The position numbers were made by a program, and so were the translations under genes. From Chryseobacterium viscerum (GTDB lineage: Bacteria; Bacteroidota; Bacteroidia; Flavobacteriales; Weeksellaceae): a DNA stretch of 64,000 nucleotides. Location of the stretch: assembly GCF_002899945.2 (NCBI RefSeq), contig NZ_PPEG02000001.1, forward strand, positions 727,601 to 791,600, read 5' to 3'. Below are positions 39,398 through 48,003 of this stretch, piece after piece; position 1 is the first letter of the stretch; the number at the start of each line of letters is the position of its first letter. Under the pieces are notes generated by a model. The model had not been told where the DNA came from, did no database searches, and was given only the letters and a program-made list of their open reading frames with translations.

Positions 39398-41158
39398 ATG
39401 AAATCTAAATTTTTAAATATTAATAAAGTCGTTTTGTGCATCGCAGTAATGTCTTTAATTGGATGTACAAATCTGGATGAAAAAGTAATTGATGAGGTAA
39501 TGGGAACTGAAAACGCAGACCCTGAAGCTTCTCTTGCTGCTGCTTACGGACAGCTTGGTGACGGAACTTTTGTAGACCATGGAAGTGTGTTTGCTTTGCA
39601 GGAATATTCTACTGATGAAGCCATCTTACCCACAAGAGGAAGTGACTGGGGAGATGGAGGTAAATGGAGAGCCATGCATGAATTCACCTGGGATGCTAAT
39701 AATGATGTTGTAAAAAACACATGGAATCAGCTGAACTCAGGGATTACGAAATCTCTGTTTGCTATAGGAAGTATCAACAAAAGTAATGGGAATAATAAGG
39801 CTTTATTTTTGGCAGAAGCAAAAGGACTGTTGGCTTTTTACACGTATACGACAATCGATTTATACGGGCAGGCTCCTTACAGAGATCCGGATAACTTAAA
39901 TGCACCTATACAGATCCGAAAAGCAGATACTACAATTGACGGCTTAATCACTGAAGTAGAAGGTCTTATTCCAAACCTGGCTGATATTAAAACCCAGAAT
40001 ACCCACGCAGGAAGATTTACAAAGCAGGCTGCGTATGCACTACTGGCAGATATGTATCTAAACAGAGCTGTATTAAAGAACAAAACGGGAGGTAATTTCG
40101 ACTTTAAGGAACAGGCTGTAAGTGGAGGAGGGAATGACATGGATAAGGTAATCAAGTATTCCGATATGCTGATTAATGGCGGGCTTTTTAGCTTAGAATC
40201 GAATTACTTCCACAATTTTGATATCAATAATGATACGAGTAAGGAAATGATCTTTACCATTGTTCAGAAGAAGAATTCAAACAGAAATGCAGATAATGAC
40301 CTCGCGTATATGTCTATGGAAAGGATTCAGAAACCTTCACCGGATAACAGAGGAACCAATGCATCTTGTATCACTCCGGAATTCTATTATTCATGGAACG
40401 GAAATCATAATGATCCGCGTTTCCAGAGAACATATCAATATGAAGACGGAACCTGGTTCAGAAATGACGGAACCGATGTAAGTGTACCCTCAACAAGTAA
40501 AGTGGAAGGAACAGGGAAACCGTGGTTCCATTTCAACAGAGGATTACAGGTGGGTCAGCAATACGGACCGAAAATTCTTCCGAGCGGAAACTTTGATCTG
40601 ACCCCGGACGGAAGAATCAAAGTATATAAATTATTCACAGAAAAGAATACTACGCTTGCTGCAGATTTTACTCCGGAACTGAGCTTTGACAATTCTTCAG
40701 AAGCTGTATTTACACAGGCGCAGATCAACAGAGGGGTAAGAAACTTCAAGTTTGAATTCGACCCTGGTTACGGAAACAACGGAACAAGTGGAATGGATGT
40801 CCCATTATACCGATTAGGAACCATCTATATGATGAGAGCGGAAGCTTTCTTCAGAAACGGAAATATATCAGCAGCTTTGGCAGATGTCAATAAGCTGAGA
40901 ACAAGCAGAACCAATGATGCCTTAAAGGGTAATGCTCCGGGAGTTGCCATCGCTGCTTTGGATGCGAACATTCTTTTTAAAGAATCAGGGTATGAATTGT
41001 ATTGGGAAATGTACAGAAGAAAGGCGATGATCAGATTCGAGAAATTTGATTTGCCGGGAACAGCGAAGCCTGCGACTCAGTCTTTCAGAAGAATTTTTCC
41101 TATTCCTCAGGCTACCATTGATGCCTCAAAAGATTTTAAACAAAACCCAGGATATTAG
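39398..41158 (+). CDS. SusD/RagB family nutrient-binding outer membrane lipoprotein
   Basis: 586 residues. A lipoprotein signal ends in L-I-G-C-T (Cys at about 24). The SusD pattern is present: an N-terminal helical TPR-like part (A-L-L-A-D-M-Y-L-N-R-A-V-L) and a C-terminal R-L-G-T-I-Y-M-M-R-A-E-A-F-F-R-N-G...A-L-A-D-V-N-K-L-R-T-S-R motif with a closing F-R-R-I-F-P-I-P-Q. It caps the SusC barrel and binds the substrate outside. No glycosidase or sugar regulator is adjacent, so the substrate may not be a polysaccharide. A perfect 13-bp terminator follows. Confidence 0.95.
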   Translation: MKSKFLNINKVVLCIAVMSLIGCTNLDEKVIDEVMGTENADPEASLAAAYGQLGDGTFVDHGSVFALQEYSTDEAILPTRGSDWGDGGKWRAMHEFTWDANNDVVKNTWNQLNSGITKSLFAIGSINKSNGNNKALFLAEAKGLLAFYTYTTIDLYGQAPYRDPDNLNAPIQIRKADTTIDGLITEVEGLIPNLADIKTQNTHAGRFTKQAAYALLADMYLNRAVLKNKTGGNFDFKEQAVSGGGNDMDKVIKYSDMLINGGLFSLESNYFHNFDINNDTSKEMIFTIVQKKNSNRNADNDLAYMSMERIQKPSPDNRGTNASCITPEFYYSWNGNHNDPRFQRTYQYEDGTWFRNDGTDVSVPSTSKVEGTGKPWFHFNRGLQVGQQYGPKILPSGNFDLTPDGRIKVYKLFTEKNTTLAADFTPELSFDNSSEAVFTQAQINRGVRNFKFEFDPGYGNNGTSGMDVPLYRLGTIYMMRAEAFFRNGNISAALADVNKLRTSRTNDALKGNAPGVAIAALDANILFKESGYELYWEMYRRKAMIRFEKFDLPGTAKPATQSFRRIFPIPQATIDASKDFKQNPGY

Positions 41159-41195
41159 TCTTCTTCATATCAAACAATTATTTTTTGTGTAAACA

Positions 41196-41232
41196 AGAAG
41201 CGAAGAGAAAAATCTCTTCGCTTCTGTTATTT
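41196..41232 (+). terminator. Terminator after susD
   Basis: A perfect 13-bp stem, AGAAGCGAAGAGA (41196-41208) with TCTCTTCGCTTCT (41213-41225), has an AAAA loop, then GTTATTTTA. Confidence 0.85.
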
Positions 41233-41284
41233 TATATCGATTTGTCTGTATTCGGCATCAATTCCCATAAAATGATAGTAAATG

Positions 41285-41350
41285 TCAATAGGAACGGACT
41301 TTAGTCCATTTTATAGATGTATAAATCAATCCGGCTTTAGCCGAAACTTA
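41285..41350. repeat. Dispersed two-hairpin repeat, copy 1
   Basis: It opens TCAATAGGAACGGACT and closes CCGGCTTTAGCCGAAACTTA. It contains two small hairpins, GGACTTTAGTCC and CGGCTTTAGCCG. A longer relative with the same ends lies at 63172-63261. Confidence 0.7.
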
Positions 41351-41365
41351 AAAAATAGTTGAATC

Positions 41366-41920
41366 TTATTCTGCGTTCAGCATTCCCAATTCTCCATAAT
41401 ATTTTTTAAACTTCTGGATTTTTGGTCCCACCACAGCGCTGCAGTAAGGCTGAGTAGGGTTGTCATTGTAATATCCCTGGTGATACTGTTCTGCAGACCA
41501 GAATTTGTCGAATGGTGTTAATTCCGTTACATAAGTTCCGCTCCATCTTCCTGATTCCTGAGAAAGTTTGATGGCCTCTTCAGCTTTTGCTTTTTCAGCA
41601 TCATCTTTATAGTAAATAACAGAACGGTACTGAGTTCCGATGTCATTCCCCTGTCTGTTAAGTTGAGTAGGATCGTGAAGGAAGAAAAATACATCCATTA
41701 ATTGTTCGTAAGAAATAATAGCAGGATCATAAGTGATCTGTACCACTTCGGCATGTCCTGTTTCGCCTGTGCAGACTTCCTGATAGGTTGGATTATCTTT
41801 ATGCCCTCCCGAATATCCGGAGATTGCAGATTTTACTCCTTTCAGCAGGTTAAAGCAGCTTTCCACACACCAGAAGCATCCGCCACCAAAAGTTATTTGC
41901 TCTAAATTATTGTTGTCCAT
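41366..41920 (-). CDS. msrA: Peptide-methionine (S)-S-oxide reductase
   Basis: 184 residues. The MsrA active site is F-G-G-G-C-F-W-C-V-E (11-20, catalytic Cys15), followed by G-V-K-S-A-I-S-G-Y-S-G-G, Y-x-x-V-C-T-G-E-T-G-H-A-E-V-V and D-I-G-T-Q-Y-R-S-V-I. It reduces the S-epimer of methionine sulfoxide in damaged proteins. The protein starts directly with the domain (no signal), so it should be cytoplasmic. It is a single gene. Confidence 0.97.
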   Translation of the reverse strand: MDNNNLEQITFGGGCFWCVESCFNLLKGVKSAISGYSGGHKDNPTYQEVCTGETGHAEVVQITYDPAIISYEQLMDVFFFLHDPTQLNRQGNDIGTQYRSVIYYKDDAEKAKAEEAIKLSQESGRWSGTYVTELTPFDKFWSAEQYHQGYYNDNPTQPYCSAVVGPKIQKFKKYYGELGMLNAE

Positions 41921-42138
41921 TCTAAGGTTGATTATTTTATTTATAAAATTCTTTTTTCATTCTGTATGATTGAGAAAAAGACAATCAAAAATAGGAAAAA
42001 CTTTTTCATTTGAACATGATTTTAGCTCCTTAAACTCAAATTACAATGATAGATGCTGCAAATGATTTTAAACACGATTATGAACTAAACATTGAAGGCA
42101 AATGAGGGAGATGATAGTAAAGCATTTAGTATTAGCAT

Positions 42139-42178
42139 TGTCATGCTGAGCATAAACTGAAGGTTCACGAAGCATCTC
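42139..42178 (+). repeat. Split member of the CTGAGC...CGAAG dispersed repeat family
   Basis: TGTCATGCTGAGC (42139-42151) and CGAAGCATCTC (42168-42178) look like the two halves of the repeat seen at 13061 and 13401, separated by 16 extra bases. Confidence 0.55.
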
Positions 42179-42289
42179 AATTAAGCTGAATTATATTCTT
42201 CTATTTTAATTTTAAACACAAATAACACGAATGTTTTCACAAATAAGCACAAGAATAATGCAATCTGATTATCTGTGTAATTCGTGGGC

Positions 42290-42316
42290 AAAAAAAAGCA
42301 CCCTAAAAAGGATGCT
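42290..42316 (-). terminator. Terminator after the ROK kinase gene
   Basis: On the minus strand AGCATCC pairs with GGGTGCT (one G-T wobble) around a TTTTTA loop, followed by eight T. It ends 25 bases after the ROK stop. Confidence 0.8.
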
Positions 42317-42340
42317 CTATATTATTTACAATGTATTCAG

Positions 42341-43309
42341 TTATTTTTCCCAAACTAAAGCACTTGCTCCAAGAATGGCAGCATCTGCTTCGTCAAGTTC
42401 ACTGAAAACCAGTTGTACTTTATTTCTGAAGATAGGAAGAAGGTTTCTTTCCATATGAAGTTTAGCCGGCTTTAAAATAAAATCTCCTGCTTTGATTACG
42501 CCACCGAATAAAAGAATGGCTTGTGGGGAAGAGAACATCACAAAATTAGCTATTGCTTCTCCCAGTTTCTGACCTGTGTATCTGAAAACTTCAATCGCAA
42601 TTGGATCTTCTTTCATAGCACATTCATATACTGTTTTAGAATTGATTTCGTCTTCAGGATATTGGTTCAGCATAGATTCCGGGAATTCGGCTCTCATTTT
42701 CTTGGCTGTAATGGTAATTCCGGTTGCAGAGGCATAGGCTTCCAGACTTCCTTCAGATCCTGTGCTCCAGTGTTTTCTACCGCCTGGCTTTACAATCGTA
42801 TGTCCCAGTTCTCCGGCAAACCCGTCATGTCCATAGATCAAGCTTCCGTTCGCAATAATTCCGCTGCCTACTCCTGTTCCCAGGGTAATCATGATAAAAT
42901 CTTTCATCCCTCGTGCTGCTCCGAAAAGCATTTCTCCCAACGCTGCAGCATTTGCATCATTAGTCACGGTACAAGGCAGATTGAATTTTGCTGTCATCAG
43001 CTCAGCAAATGGAATCACTCCTTTCCAGGGTAGGTTGGGAGCCAGTTCTATCGTTCCTTTATAGTAGTTCGCATTGGGAGCTCCTACTCCGATTCCGTCA
43101 AAGTGTGCTTCAGTACCATACTTTTCCATCATTGGACGAACACTTTCGTATAAAGCATCGATGAAATCTTCTACTTTATCATAAGCATCAGTTCTGAGAT
43201 TTCCTTTATCCAGAACTTCTCCACGGTGGTTTACGATTCCGAATTTGGTATTGGTTCCGCCGATGTCAACTCCAAGGGCAACTTGTTTTGATAAATCTAT
43301 TAATGACAT
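42341..43309 (-). CDS. ROK family sugar kinase lacking the zinc cysteines
   Basis: 322 residues. The ATP-binding motifs are G-V-D-I-G-G-T-N-T-K-F-G (13-24) and I-T-L-G-T-G-V-G-S-G (141-150). The catalytic base is Asp119 in V-T-N-D-A-N-A. ROK kinases normally carry a zinc site C-x-C-G-x-x-G-C after the G-E-L-G-H motif. Here Gly-Glu-Leu-Gly-His170 is kept, but the cysteine positions read Trp181, Thr183 and Ser188 (K-H-W-S-T-G-S-E-G-S-L-E). Glucose or N-acetyl sugars are likely substrates; which one cannot be told. It follows the iron-uptake genes by 79 bases and may be cotranscribed. Confidence 0.9.
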   Translation of the reverse strand: MSLIDLSKQVALGVDIGGTNTKFGIVNHRGEVLDKGNLRTDAYDKVEDFIDALYESVRPMMEKYGTEAHFDGIGVGAPNANYYKGTIELAPNLPWKGVIPFAELMTAKFNLPCTVTNDANAAALGEMLFGAARGMKDFIMITLGTGVGSGIIANGSLIYGHDGFAGELGHTIVKPGGRKHWSTGSEGSLEAYASATGITITAKKMRAEFPESMLNQYPEDEINSKTVYECAMKEDPIAIEVFRYTGQKLGEAIANFVMFSSPQAILLFGGVIKAGDFILKPAKLHMERNLLPIFRNKVQLVFSELDEADAAILGASALVWEK

Positions 43310-43388
43310 TTCTATTATTAAATTCTAGGGGCTAAAATTATAAAAAAGATTGTATTAATGGATTATTAACTCTATTTTATTTAATATG

Positions 43389-44597
43389 TTAAACTGTTTT
43401 TAGCGGTTTTTTCTTTTTTCTTCCCCACCAGATCATAAATCCGGTAACCGGAAGAGAGGCACAGATAAGACTTACAATAAAAGCAATGATCTTGGTTGGA
43501 AGCCCCAGAATGGCTCCAACGTGAATGTCATAATTGGCACTCACTGTTTTCTCGCCAAAGTTTTTATCCTTTGGATCATGAGTGTGAAGCAGTTCTCCTG
43601 AGTTTTCATCAAAGATTAAGCTGCTGCTTTTGTGGTAAGAATAAGAAAGATGTTTCACGTATACCTCAAAGTTGGGATGTTCGTGGTCATCCATATGTGG
43701 GTGCCCTAAATCTATAGCAAAACCATAGGAATCAGGATATTTTGTTTGTACCGTATTGATGATTTTATCGAGTGTTCCTTCCGTTCTCAGCTCAATAGGA
43801 GCTTTTGTTTTAATATGGGAGAAGTCAGGATACTTTGTCTCTCCACCGGAGAATATCACATAGATCATGGCCTGAACAACAAAGAATGCATAGAATAGCC
43901 CTGTAATAGAGAAAATCAAAGCAAATATAGAGGCATAAAATCCTAGTACATTGTGAAGGTCATAGTTCTTTCGTTTCCAGCTTTTAATGTTTTTCCATTT
44001 AAAGGCGAAACGTTGTTTTCTTGCTGCTTTGTTCTTGGGCCACCATAGAATGATCCCGGAGATCAGCATAATGATAAAGATGATAACCGGAATTCCCACT
44101 ACGTAGGTTCCCCAGTCCTGCTTCAACAGGTAGCTCCAGTGGATCATTTTTACAATGTTGAAGAATCCGTTTTTCTCATCATATACCCTTAGTACTTTCC
44201 CGGTGTAGGGGTTTACATAGGCTTGTTTATAGATAGGAAATTCATCAAAATAATTCCAGGCATCCGTATTGTGCTCGTACCAAAAGAACATGTAAGACAT
44301 TTTCTTGTCGATAGGAACGTTTACCCAATGGATGGGATATTTTTCTTTCACCTGCTCTGCAACAGCTTTTTCCATTACCCTGATGGGAAGCACCTGTTTC
44401 TGCTCTATATTCTGTTCCTGATGGTAAATAACATCTTTTCGGGTAATATTTTCCACCTCGTCCTTAAAGACATACAATGCTCCGGTAATAGAGATAATAA
44501 AGATCAGAAACCCTATTCCCAATCCGAACCATAAGTGCAGTTTAGCAGACCATTTTTTAAAGAATCCCGGCTTTTTTTTATGATGATTTTTCTTCAT
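43389..44597 (-). CDS. PepSY-TM domain protein (copy B)
   Basis: 402 residues. Four main membrane helices are visible: about 20-40 (L-H-L-W-F-G-L-G-I-G-F-L-I-F-I-I-S), about 165-188 (G-I-P-V-I-I-F-I-I-M-L-I-S-G), about 215-240 and about 370-392. Family motifs are K-L-H-L-W-F-G-L, I-H-W-S-Y-L-L and Y-D-L-H-N-V-L-G-F-Y-A-S. PepSY-TM proteins next to siderophore receptors are thought to be inner-membrane reductases that release iron. It is paralogous to the protein at 46763-47962. A perfect 13-bp hairpin ends 8 bases before its ATG. Confidence 0.88.
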   Translation of the reverse strand: MKKNHHKKKPGFFKKWSAKLHLWFGLGIGFLIFIISITGALYVFKDEVENITRKDVIYHQEQNIEQKQVLPIRVMEKAVAEQVKEKYPIHWVNVPIDKKMSYMFFWYEHNTDAWNYFDEFPIYKQAYVNPYTGKVLRVYDEKNGFFNIVKMIHWSYLLKQDWGTYVVGIPVIIFIIMLISGIILWWPKNKAARKQRFAFKWKNIKSWKRKNYDLHNVLGFYASIFALIFSITGLFYAFFVVQAMIYVIFSGGETKYPDFSHIKTKAPIELRTEGTLDKIINTVQTKYPDSYGFAIDLGHPHMDDHEHPNFEVYVKHLSYSYHKSSSLIFDENSGELLHTHDPKDKNFGEKTVSANYDIHVGAILGLPTKIIAFIVSLICASLPVTGFMIWWGRKKKKPLKTV

Positions 44598-44605
44598 ATA
44601 GCAGT

Positions 44606-44637
44606 AAAAAGTAAAGCAAAGATATGCTTTACTTTTT
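44606..44637 (-). promoter_or_regulatory. Hairpin directly upstream of PepSY-TM copy B
   Basis: AAAAAGTAAAGCA (44606-44618) and TGCTTTACTTTTT (44625-44637) form a perfect 13-bp stem with a 6-base loop. It lies between the receptor stop and the next ATG on the minus strand, so it could act as a partial terminator or mRNA processing site. Confidence 0.6.
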
Positions 44638-44648
44638 ATTTAGTTTAA

Positions 44649-46763
44649 TTAAAATTTGTATTCAATCATGAACGTTCCTCTCAATCCAAGAGCGTTGGTG
44701 AAGTCACTGTCTCTTGCTGTCCACCATGAAATAGCAGGCTGATATACTTTGTTGAAAAGGTTTTCAATACCTAATGACAGTCTCCAGTTGTTGTTGACTT
44801 CATAGCTTGATTTGAAATTAAATACAGTATATTCAGGAACATATCCTTCACCGTAGCCATACTGTCCCGTTTTAGCATTAGGCTCGAATCTGTTCTGTTG
44901 GAAAGAGTGAAGCATGTCTAAGCCAACTGATAAGGCCGGGATAGGTTTTGCCTGCACATAAGCAAGAACTTTAGGAGCAGAAATTCTGCTGTTGTTGATT
45001 TTTGCAGAATAATCACCATCATCCTTTACGGAAGTGATCCCTTCCATCCAGCTGTAGCTTCCTCCAAACTGAATCCATTTTGTTGGGGTAAAGTGTAAGA
45101 AACCTTCCACTCCGTATACAATTTCGGGAGATCTTTGAATCATTAATGCTCTGTCCGGGCTTTGCACGAATGATGCTCCCAGTTTAGAAGTACTTACATA
45201 AGAAGTCAATTCATAATTCAGCCAGTTGGAAAGCTGCCCTGTTGCTCCCAATTCGTAATTGTTAACGATAATAGGTTTTGTTTCCAGGTTTTTAATCGTC
45301 TCAGAAGTTGAGGTTCTTAAAATTCTTCCTAATTCATTGATAGAGTAGGCTTGTGAGAAGCTTCCAAAAATATTGATATAAGGCTCAATATTATAACGGA
45401 TACCAATATTTCCTACTAAGGCATTATAATTTAACTTTCCACCTGCAACCGGAATACTTTTGGTGAAAGTTCCGTCACTTTTAAGGGTAGAAAGGGTATT
45501 GAAGTCATCTACATTAACTTTGATATTTTCGTAGCGAAACCCTCCTTTGATGGTTAATTTTTTGAACAGATCAATTTTTGCCAATACAAAAGGAGCAATG
45601 TTGGTCATATTCATATTAGGAGTCCAGAAACGTCCGTCTTCCAGTTTTTGTACGGTTTCATCATTCAGAATATCAGCTCCGTAGATGATTTCTCCCTGAG
45701 AATTGGCTGAGTTCCAAAGCTGGGTATCGAAATTCAATCTTGCCCCTGCTTTTTTTGAAATAACATTAGACTGTCCGCCATTGAAAAAGGTATCGCTGTA
45801 TCCGTAAACGGTTTTAAAATCTTGATAATAAAGATTAATATTTAAAGAAGTCCCAGCAAACAGGTTCTTATTATCATAGCTCACTCTGATGTTGTGGTTT
45901 TTCGGAGTTCCCTGAGGTGTAGTTTCCTGACCTTTTCCTATTCCTTCTCCAATAGTGGGCGTGATGCCGTATTTTCCTGTTTTTAATCCTACATTAAGGT
46001 CTGATCTTGAAGAATAACCGATATAAGAAGCCTCGATTCTTTGATTTTCGTTGATATCATAACCTATTTTCAGCAATCCGTTGTAATTGTCCATCTTGGC
46101 AATGCTGTAGGTAGGGCTTATCAAAACTCCATCTCCATCTTTTGTATATCCTGTTCTTTCGTAGGCTAATGAAAGGGTATAATCAAATTTTTTGATCTTT
46201 CCTGTTAAAAGCTGGCTTGCTCTTACACCTAAAGTACCGCCATAAGGCTGTCCTGTCAATCCGATCTGAGAAACCCCAGAGATCTTTTTATCTGTTTTGC
46301 TTCTTTTTGTAATATAATTGATGATCCCTCCGTCTGCTCCGTTTCCATAGATAGAAGAAGCTCCTTTGATCACTTCGATTCTTTCGATGGCTGAAGGGTC
46401 AATAGTTCTTAAATCTCTTGCCCCGTTACGAAGTGGAGTAGACTGTGGAATCCCGTCAATCAATACCAAAACCTGGCGCCCTCTTAACGTCTGCCCGGAG
46501 TTGGAAGTCTGTCCGGAGTTGGTTCCTAAACTGGGAACGGTATATTGAAGGATGCTCGTAATATCTGAGTTAACAGTCAGCTGAGACTGAATCTGCTTTT
46601 CTCCGACAATGGTAATAGAGCTTGGTACCTCTTTTATATTTTCTCTTTTTCTTGAGGCAGTCATCACAACCTCGTCCACATTCTTGGTCTGTAAAGTATC
46701 TTTAACCTGAGCAAAAACGGTAGTAGTTCCTAAGCAGGCAGCTGACAAAAGTGCTTTTTTCAT
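44649..46763 (-). CDS. TonB-dependent outer membrane receptor (receptor 3)
   Basis: 704 residues from the ATG at 46763 (M-K-K-A-L-L-S-A-A-C-L-G...V-F-A-Q, signal peptide). The frame is open 12 codons further upstream inside the previous gene. The TonB-box region E-V-V-M-T-A-S-R-K-R-E-N-I-K-E-V-P is followed by a plug with I-E-R-I-E-V-I-K-G-A-S-S-I-Y-G-N-G-A-D-G-G-I-I-N-Y-I-T and a beta barrel ending F-M-I-E-Y-K-F. The late W-R-L-S-L-G-I-E-N-L-F-N-K-V-Y-Q is typical. It probably takes up an iron-siderophore. Stop and start are fused (TAATG) with the PepSY-TM gene upstream, implying coupled translation. Confidence 0.9.
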   Translation of the reverse strand: MKKALLSAACLGTTTVFAQVKDTLQTKNVDEVVMTASRKRENIKEVPSSITIVGEKQIQSQLTVNSDITSILQYTVPSLGTNSGQTSNSGQTLRGRQVLVLIDGIPQSTPLRNGARDLRTIDPSAIERIEVIKGASSIYGNGADGGIINYITKRSKTDKKISGVSQIGLTGQPYGGTLGVRASQLLTGKIKKFDYTLSLAYERTGYTKDGDGVLISPTYSIAKMDNYNGLLKIGYDINENQRIEASYIGYSSRSDLNVGLKTGKYGITPTIGEGIGKGQETTPQGTPKNHNIRVSYDNKNLFAGTSLNINLYYQDFKTVYGYSDTFFNGGQSNVISKKAGARLNFDTQLWNSANSQGEIIYGADILNDETVQKLEDGRFWTPNMNMTNIAPFVLAKIDLFKKLTIKGGFRYENIKVNVDDFNTLSTLKSDGTFTKSIPVAGGKLNYNALVGNIGIRYNIEPYINIFGSFSQAYSINELGRILRTSTSETIKNLETKPIIVNNYELGATGQLSNWLNYELTSYVSTSKLGASFVQSPDRALMIQRSPEIVYGVEGFLHFTPTKWIQFGGSYSWMEGITSVKDDGDYSAKINNSRISAPKVLAYVQAKPIPALSVGLDMLHSFQQNRFEPNAKTGQYGYGEGYVPEYTVFNFKSSYEVNNNWRLSLGIENLFNKVYQPAISWWTARDSDFTNALGLRGTFMIEYKF

Positions 46764-47962
46764 TATATTTTTTTTCCTTTTTTCTTTCTTTTCCCCCACC
46801 AGACCAGAAATCCGGTTACGGGGAGTGATGTACAGATGAGACCCGCGATAAACCAGATGATTTTTCCAATGATTCCGAAATAAGATCCGGTATGGATATC
46901 ATAATTGGCGTTAGAATATTTCTCGGCGGTATTGAGTTTGTGATGAGGTTTGTTGGCTAGTAGTTTTCCTGAATATTTGTCAAATGTCAGGATATTTCTT
47001 TCACTGTATCTTCCGTCAAGCCCGTATACGGTTACCGGAAGGCTTTTCAGTTCTTTTCCTTTTTTATTTTTCCCGTTTAGATTAATTCTGAAGCTGGATG
47101 ATTTTGAATACAATTTTTCAGTCTGTGCCGCAGCCAGATCAAAAACAGCTTCATTCTTCGCCATCAGAGAGTCCGGAGATTTTCTTTCTTTTTCCTTTGG
47201 AAGTTCCCAGGAGCCTGATAATGCAAATGTGAACGTATTTTTTACGTAGGGATAGGCAAAATAAAGCCCTGTAATACATAATAATAAAGCGATAAACGAT
47301 GCATAGAACCCCAGGATATTATGAAGGTCATAATTTTTACGTTTCCAGTTTTTTACATTTTCCCAATTGAACCAGAAACGTCCTTTTCTGGCATTTTTAT
47401 TTTTAGGCCACCATAAAATGATTCCGGTGATCAGCATGATGATAAAAAGAACGGTTGGGATTCCTACGGTGTAGGGTCCCCATTCTGAATTTAGCAAAAG
47501 TCCCCAGTGGAGATATTTCAGAATACTGAAGACATCATATTTTTCATTGTAAACAGCAAGGATTTGCCCGGTATACTGATTCACATAAACCAGCTTGTTA
47601 ATACGTACCTGCTGAAAATAATTCCATCCTTTTTTGCTTTTTTCATAGTATTCAAACTGATAGGATTTGGTTTTATCCAAAGGGATTTCTACAGCACTGA
47701 CAGGATACTTTTCATTAAGCTCCAGCGATACTTTTTCACGAAGCAGAGTAATAGGCAATGGCTTTTTCCCGATATCCTCTTTTTTGAGTTCAATGGCTTC
47801 TTTGCGTAAGGTATTGTGTATTTCGTCCTTAAAAACATATAAAGTCCCTGAAAGAGAGACTATGAATACAATGATACCAACAGATAAACCAAACCACAAA
47901 TGCAGCTTGGCAGACCAGTTCTTTACCGGAGAAACTTTCTTTTTATGATGCTTTTTTCTCAT
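46763..47962 (-). CDS. PepSY-TM domain protein (copy A)
   Basis: 399 residues with the same layout as copy B: a basic start (M-R-K-K-H-H-K-K-K), the first helix near 20-42 (K-L-H-L-W-F-G-L-S-V-G), a periplasmic loop, L-H-W-G-L-L-L, paired helices around 165-240 with N-Y-D-L-H-N-I-L-G-F-Y-A-S, and a final helix near 370-390 with L-P-V-T-G-F-L-V-W-W-G. The role is inferred as a reductase or transport partner of the adjacent TonB receptor. Its TAA overlaps the ATG of receptor 3. Like copy B, it has a hairpin just before its start codon (47971-47992). Confidence 0.88.
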   Translation of the reverse strand: MRKKHHKKKVSPVKNWSAKLHLWFGLSVGIIVFIVSLSGTLYVFKDEIHNTLRKEAIELKKEDIGKKPLPITLLREKVSLELNEKYPVSAVEIPLDKTKSYQFEYYEKSKKGWNYFQQVRINKLVYVNQYTGQILAVYNEKYDVFSILKYLHWGLLLNSEWGPYTVGIPTVLFIIMLITGIILWWPKNKNARKGRFWFNWENVKNWKRKNYDLHNILGFYASFIALLLCITGLYFAYPYVKNTFTFALSGSWELPKEKERKSPDSLMAKNEAVFDLAAAQTEKLYSKSSSFRINLNGKNKKGKELKSLPVTVYGLDGRYSERNILTFDKYSGKLLANKPHHKLNTAEKYSNANYDIHTGSYFGIIGKIIWFIAGLICTSLPVTGFLVWWGKRKKKGKKI

Positions 47963-47970
47963 AGCAAAAA

Positions 47971-47992
47971 GTTAACCCCGTGAGGGGCTAAC
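47971..47992 (-). promoter_or_regulatory. Hairpin directly upstream of PepSY-TM copy A
   Basis: GTTAACCCC (47971-47979) and GGGGCTAAC (47984-47992) form a 9-position stem with one mismatch and a GTGA loop. On the minus strand it is followed by TTTTTGCT and then the ATG at 47962. Confidence 0.6.
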
Positions 47993-48003
47993 CTTTGATT
48001 TTT

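Larger units (their letters stand above)
41921..42340. other. Non-coding spacer between msrA and the ROK kinase with repeat remnants
   Basis: No gene seen. It holds a split copy of the CTGAGC...CGAAG dispersed repeat (42139-42178), an ATCTGTGTAATTCGTGGGC word (42271-42289) and the minus-strand terminator of the ROK gene (42290-42316). The A/T-rich part 41921-42120, upstream of msrA, shows no consensus promoter. Confidence 0.55.
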
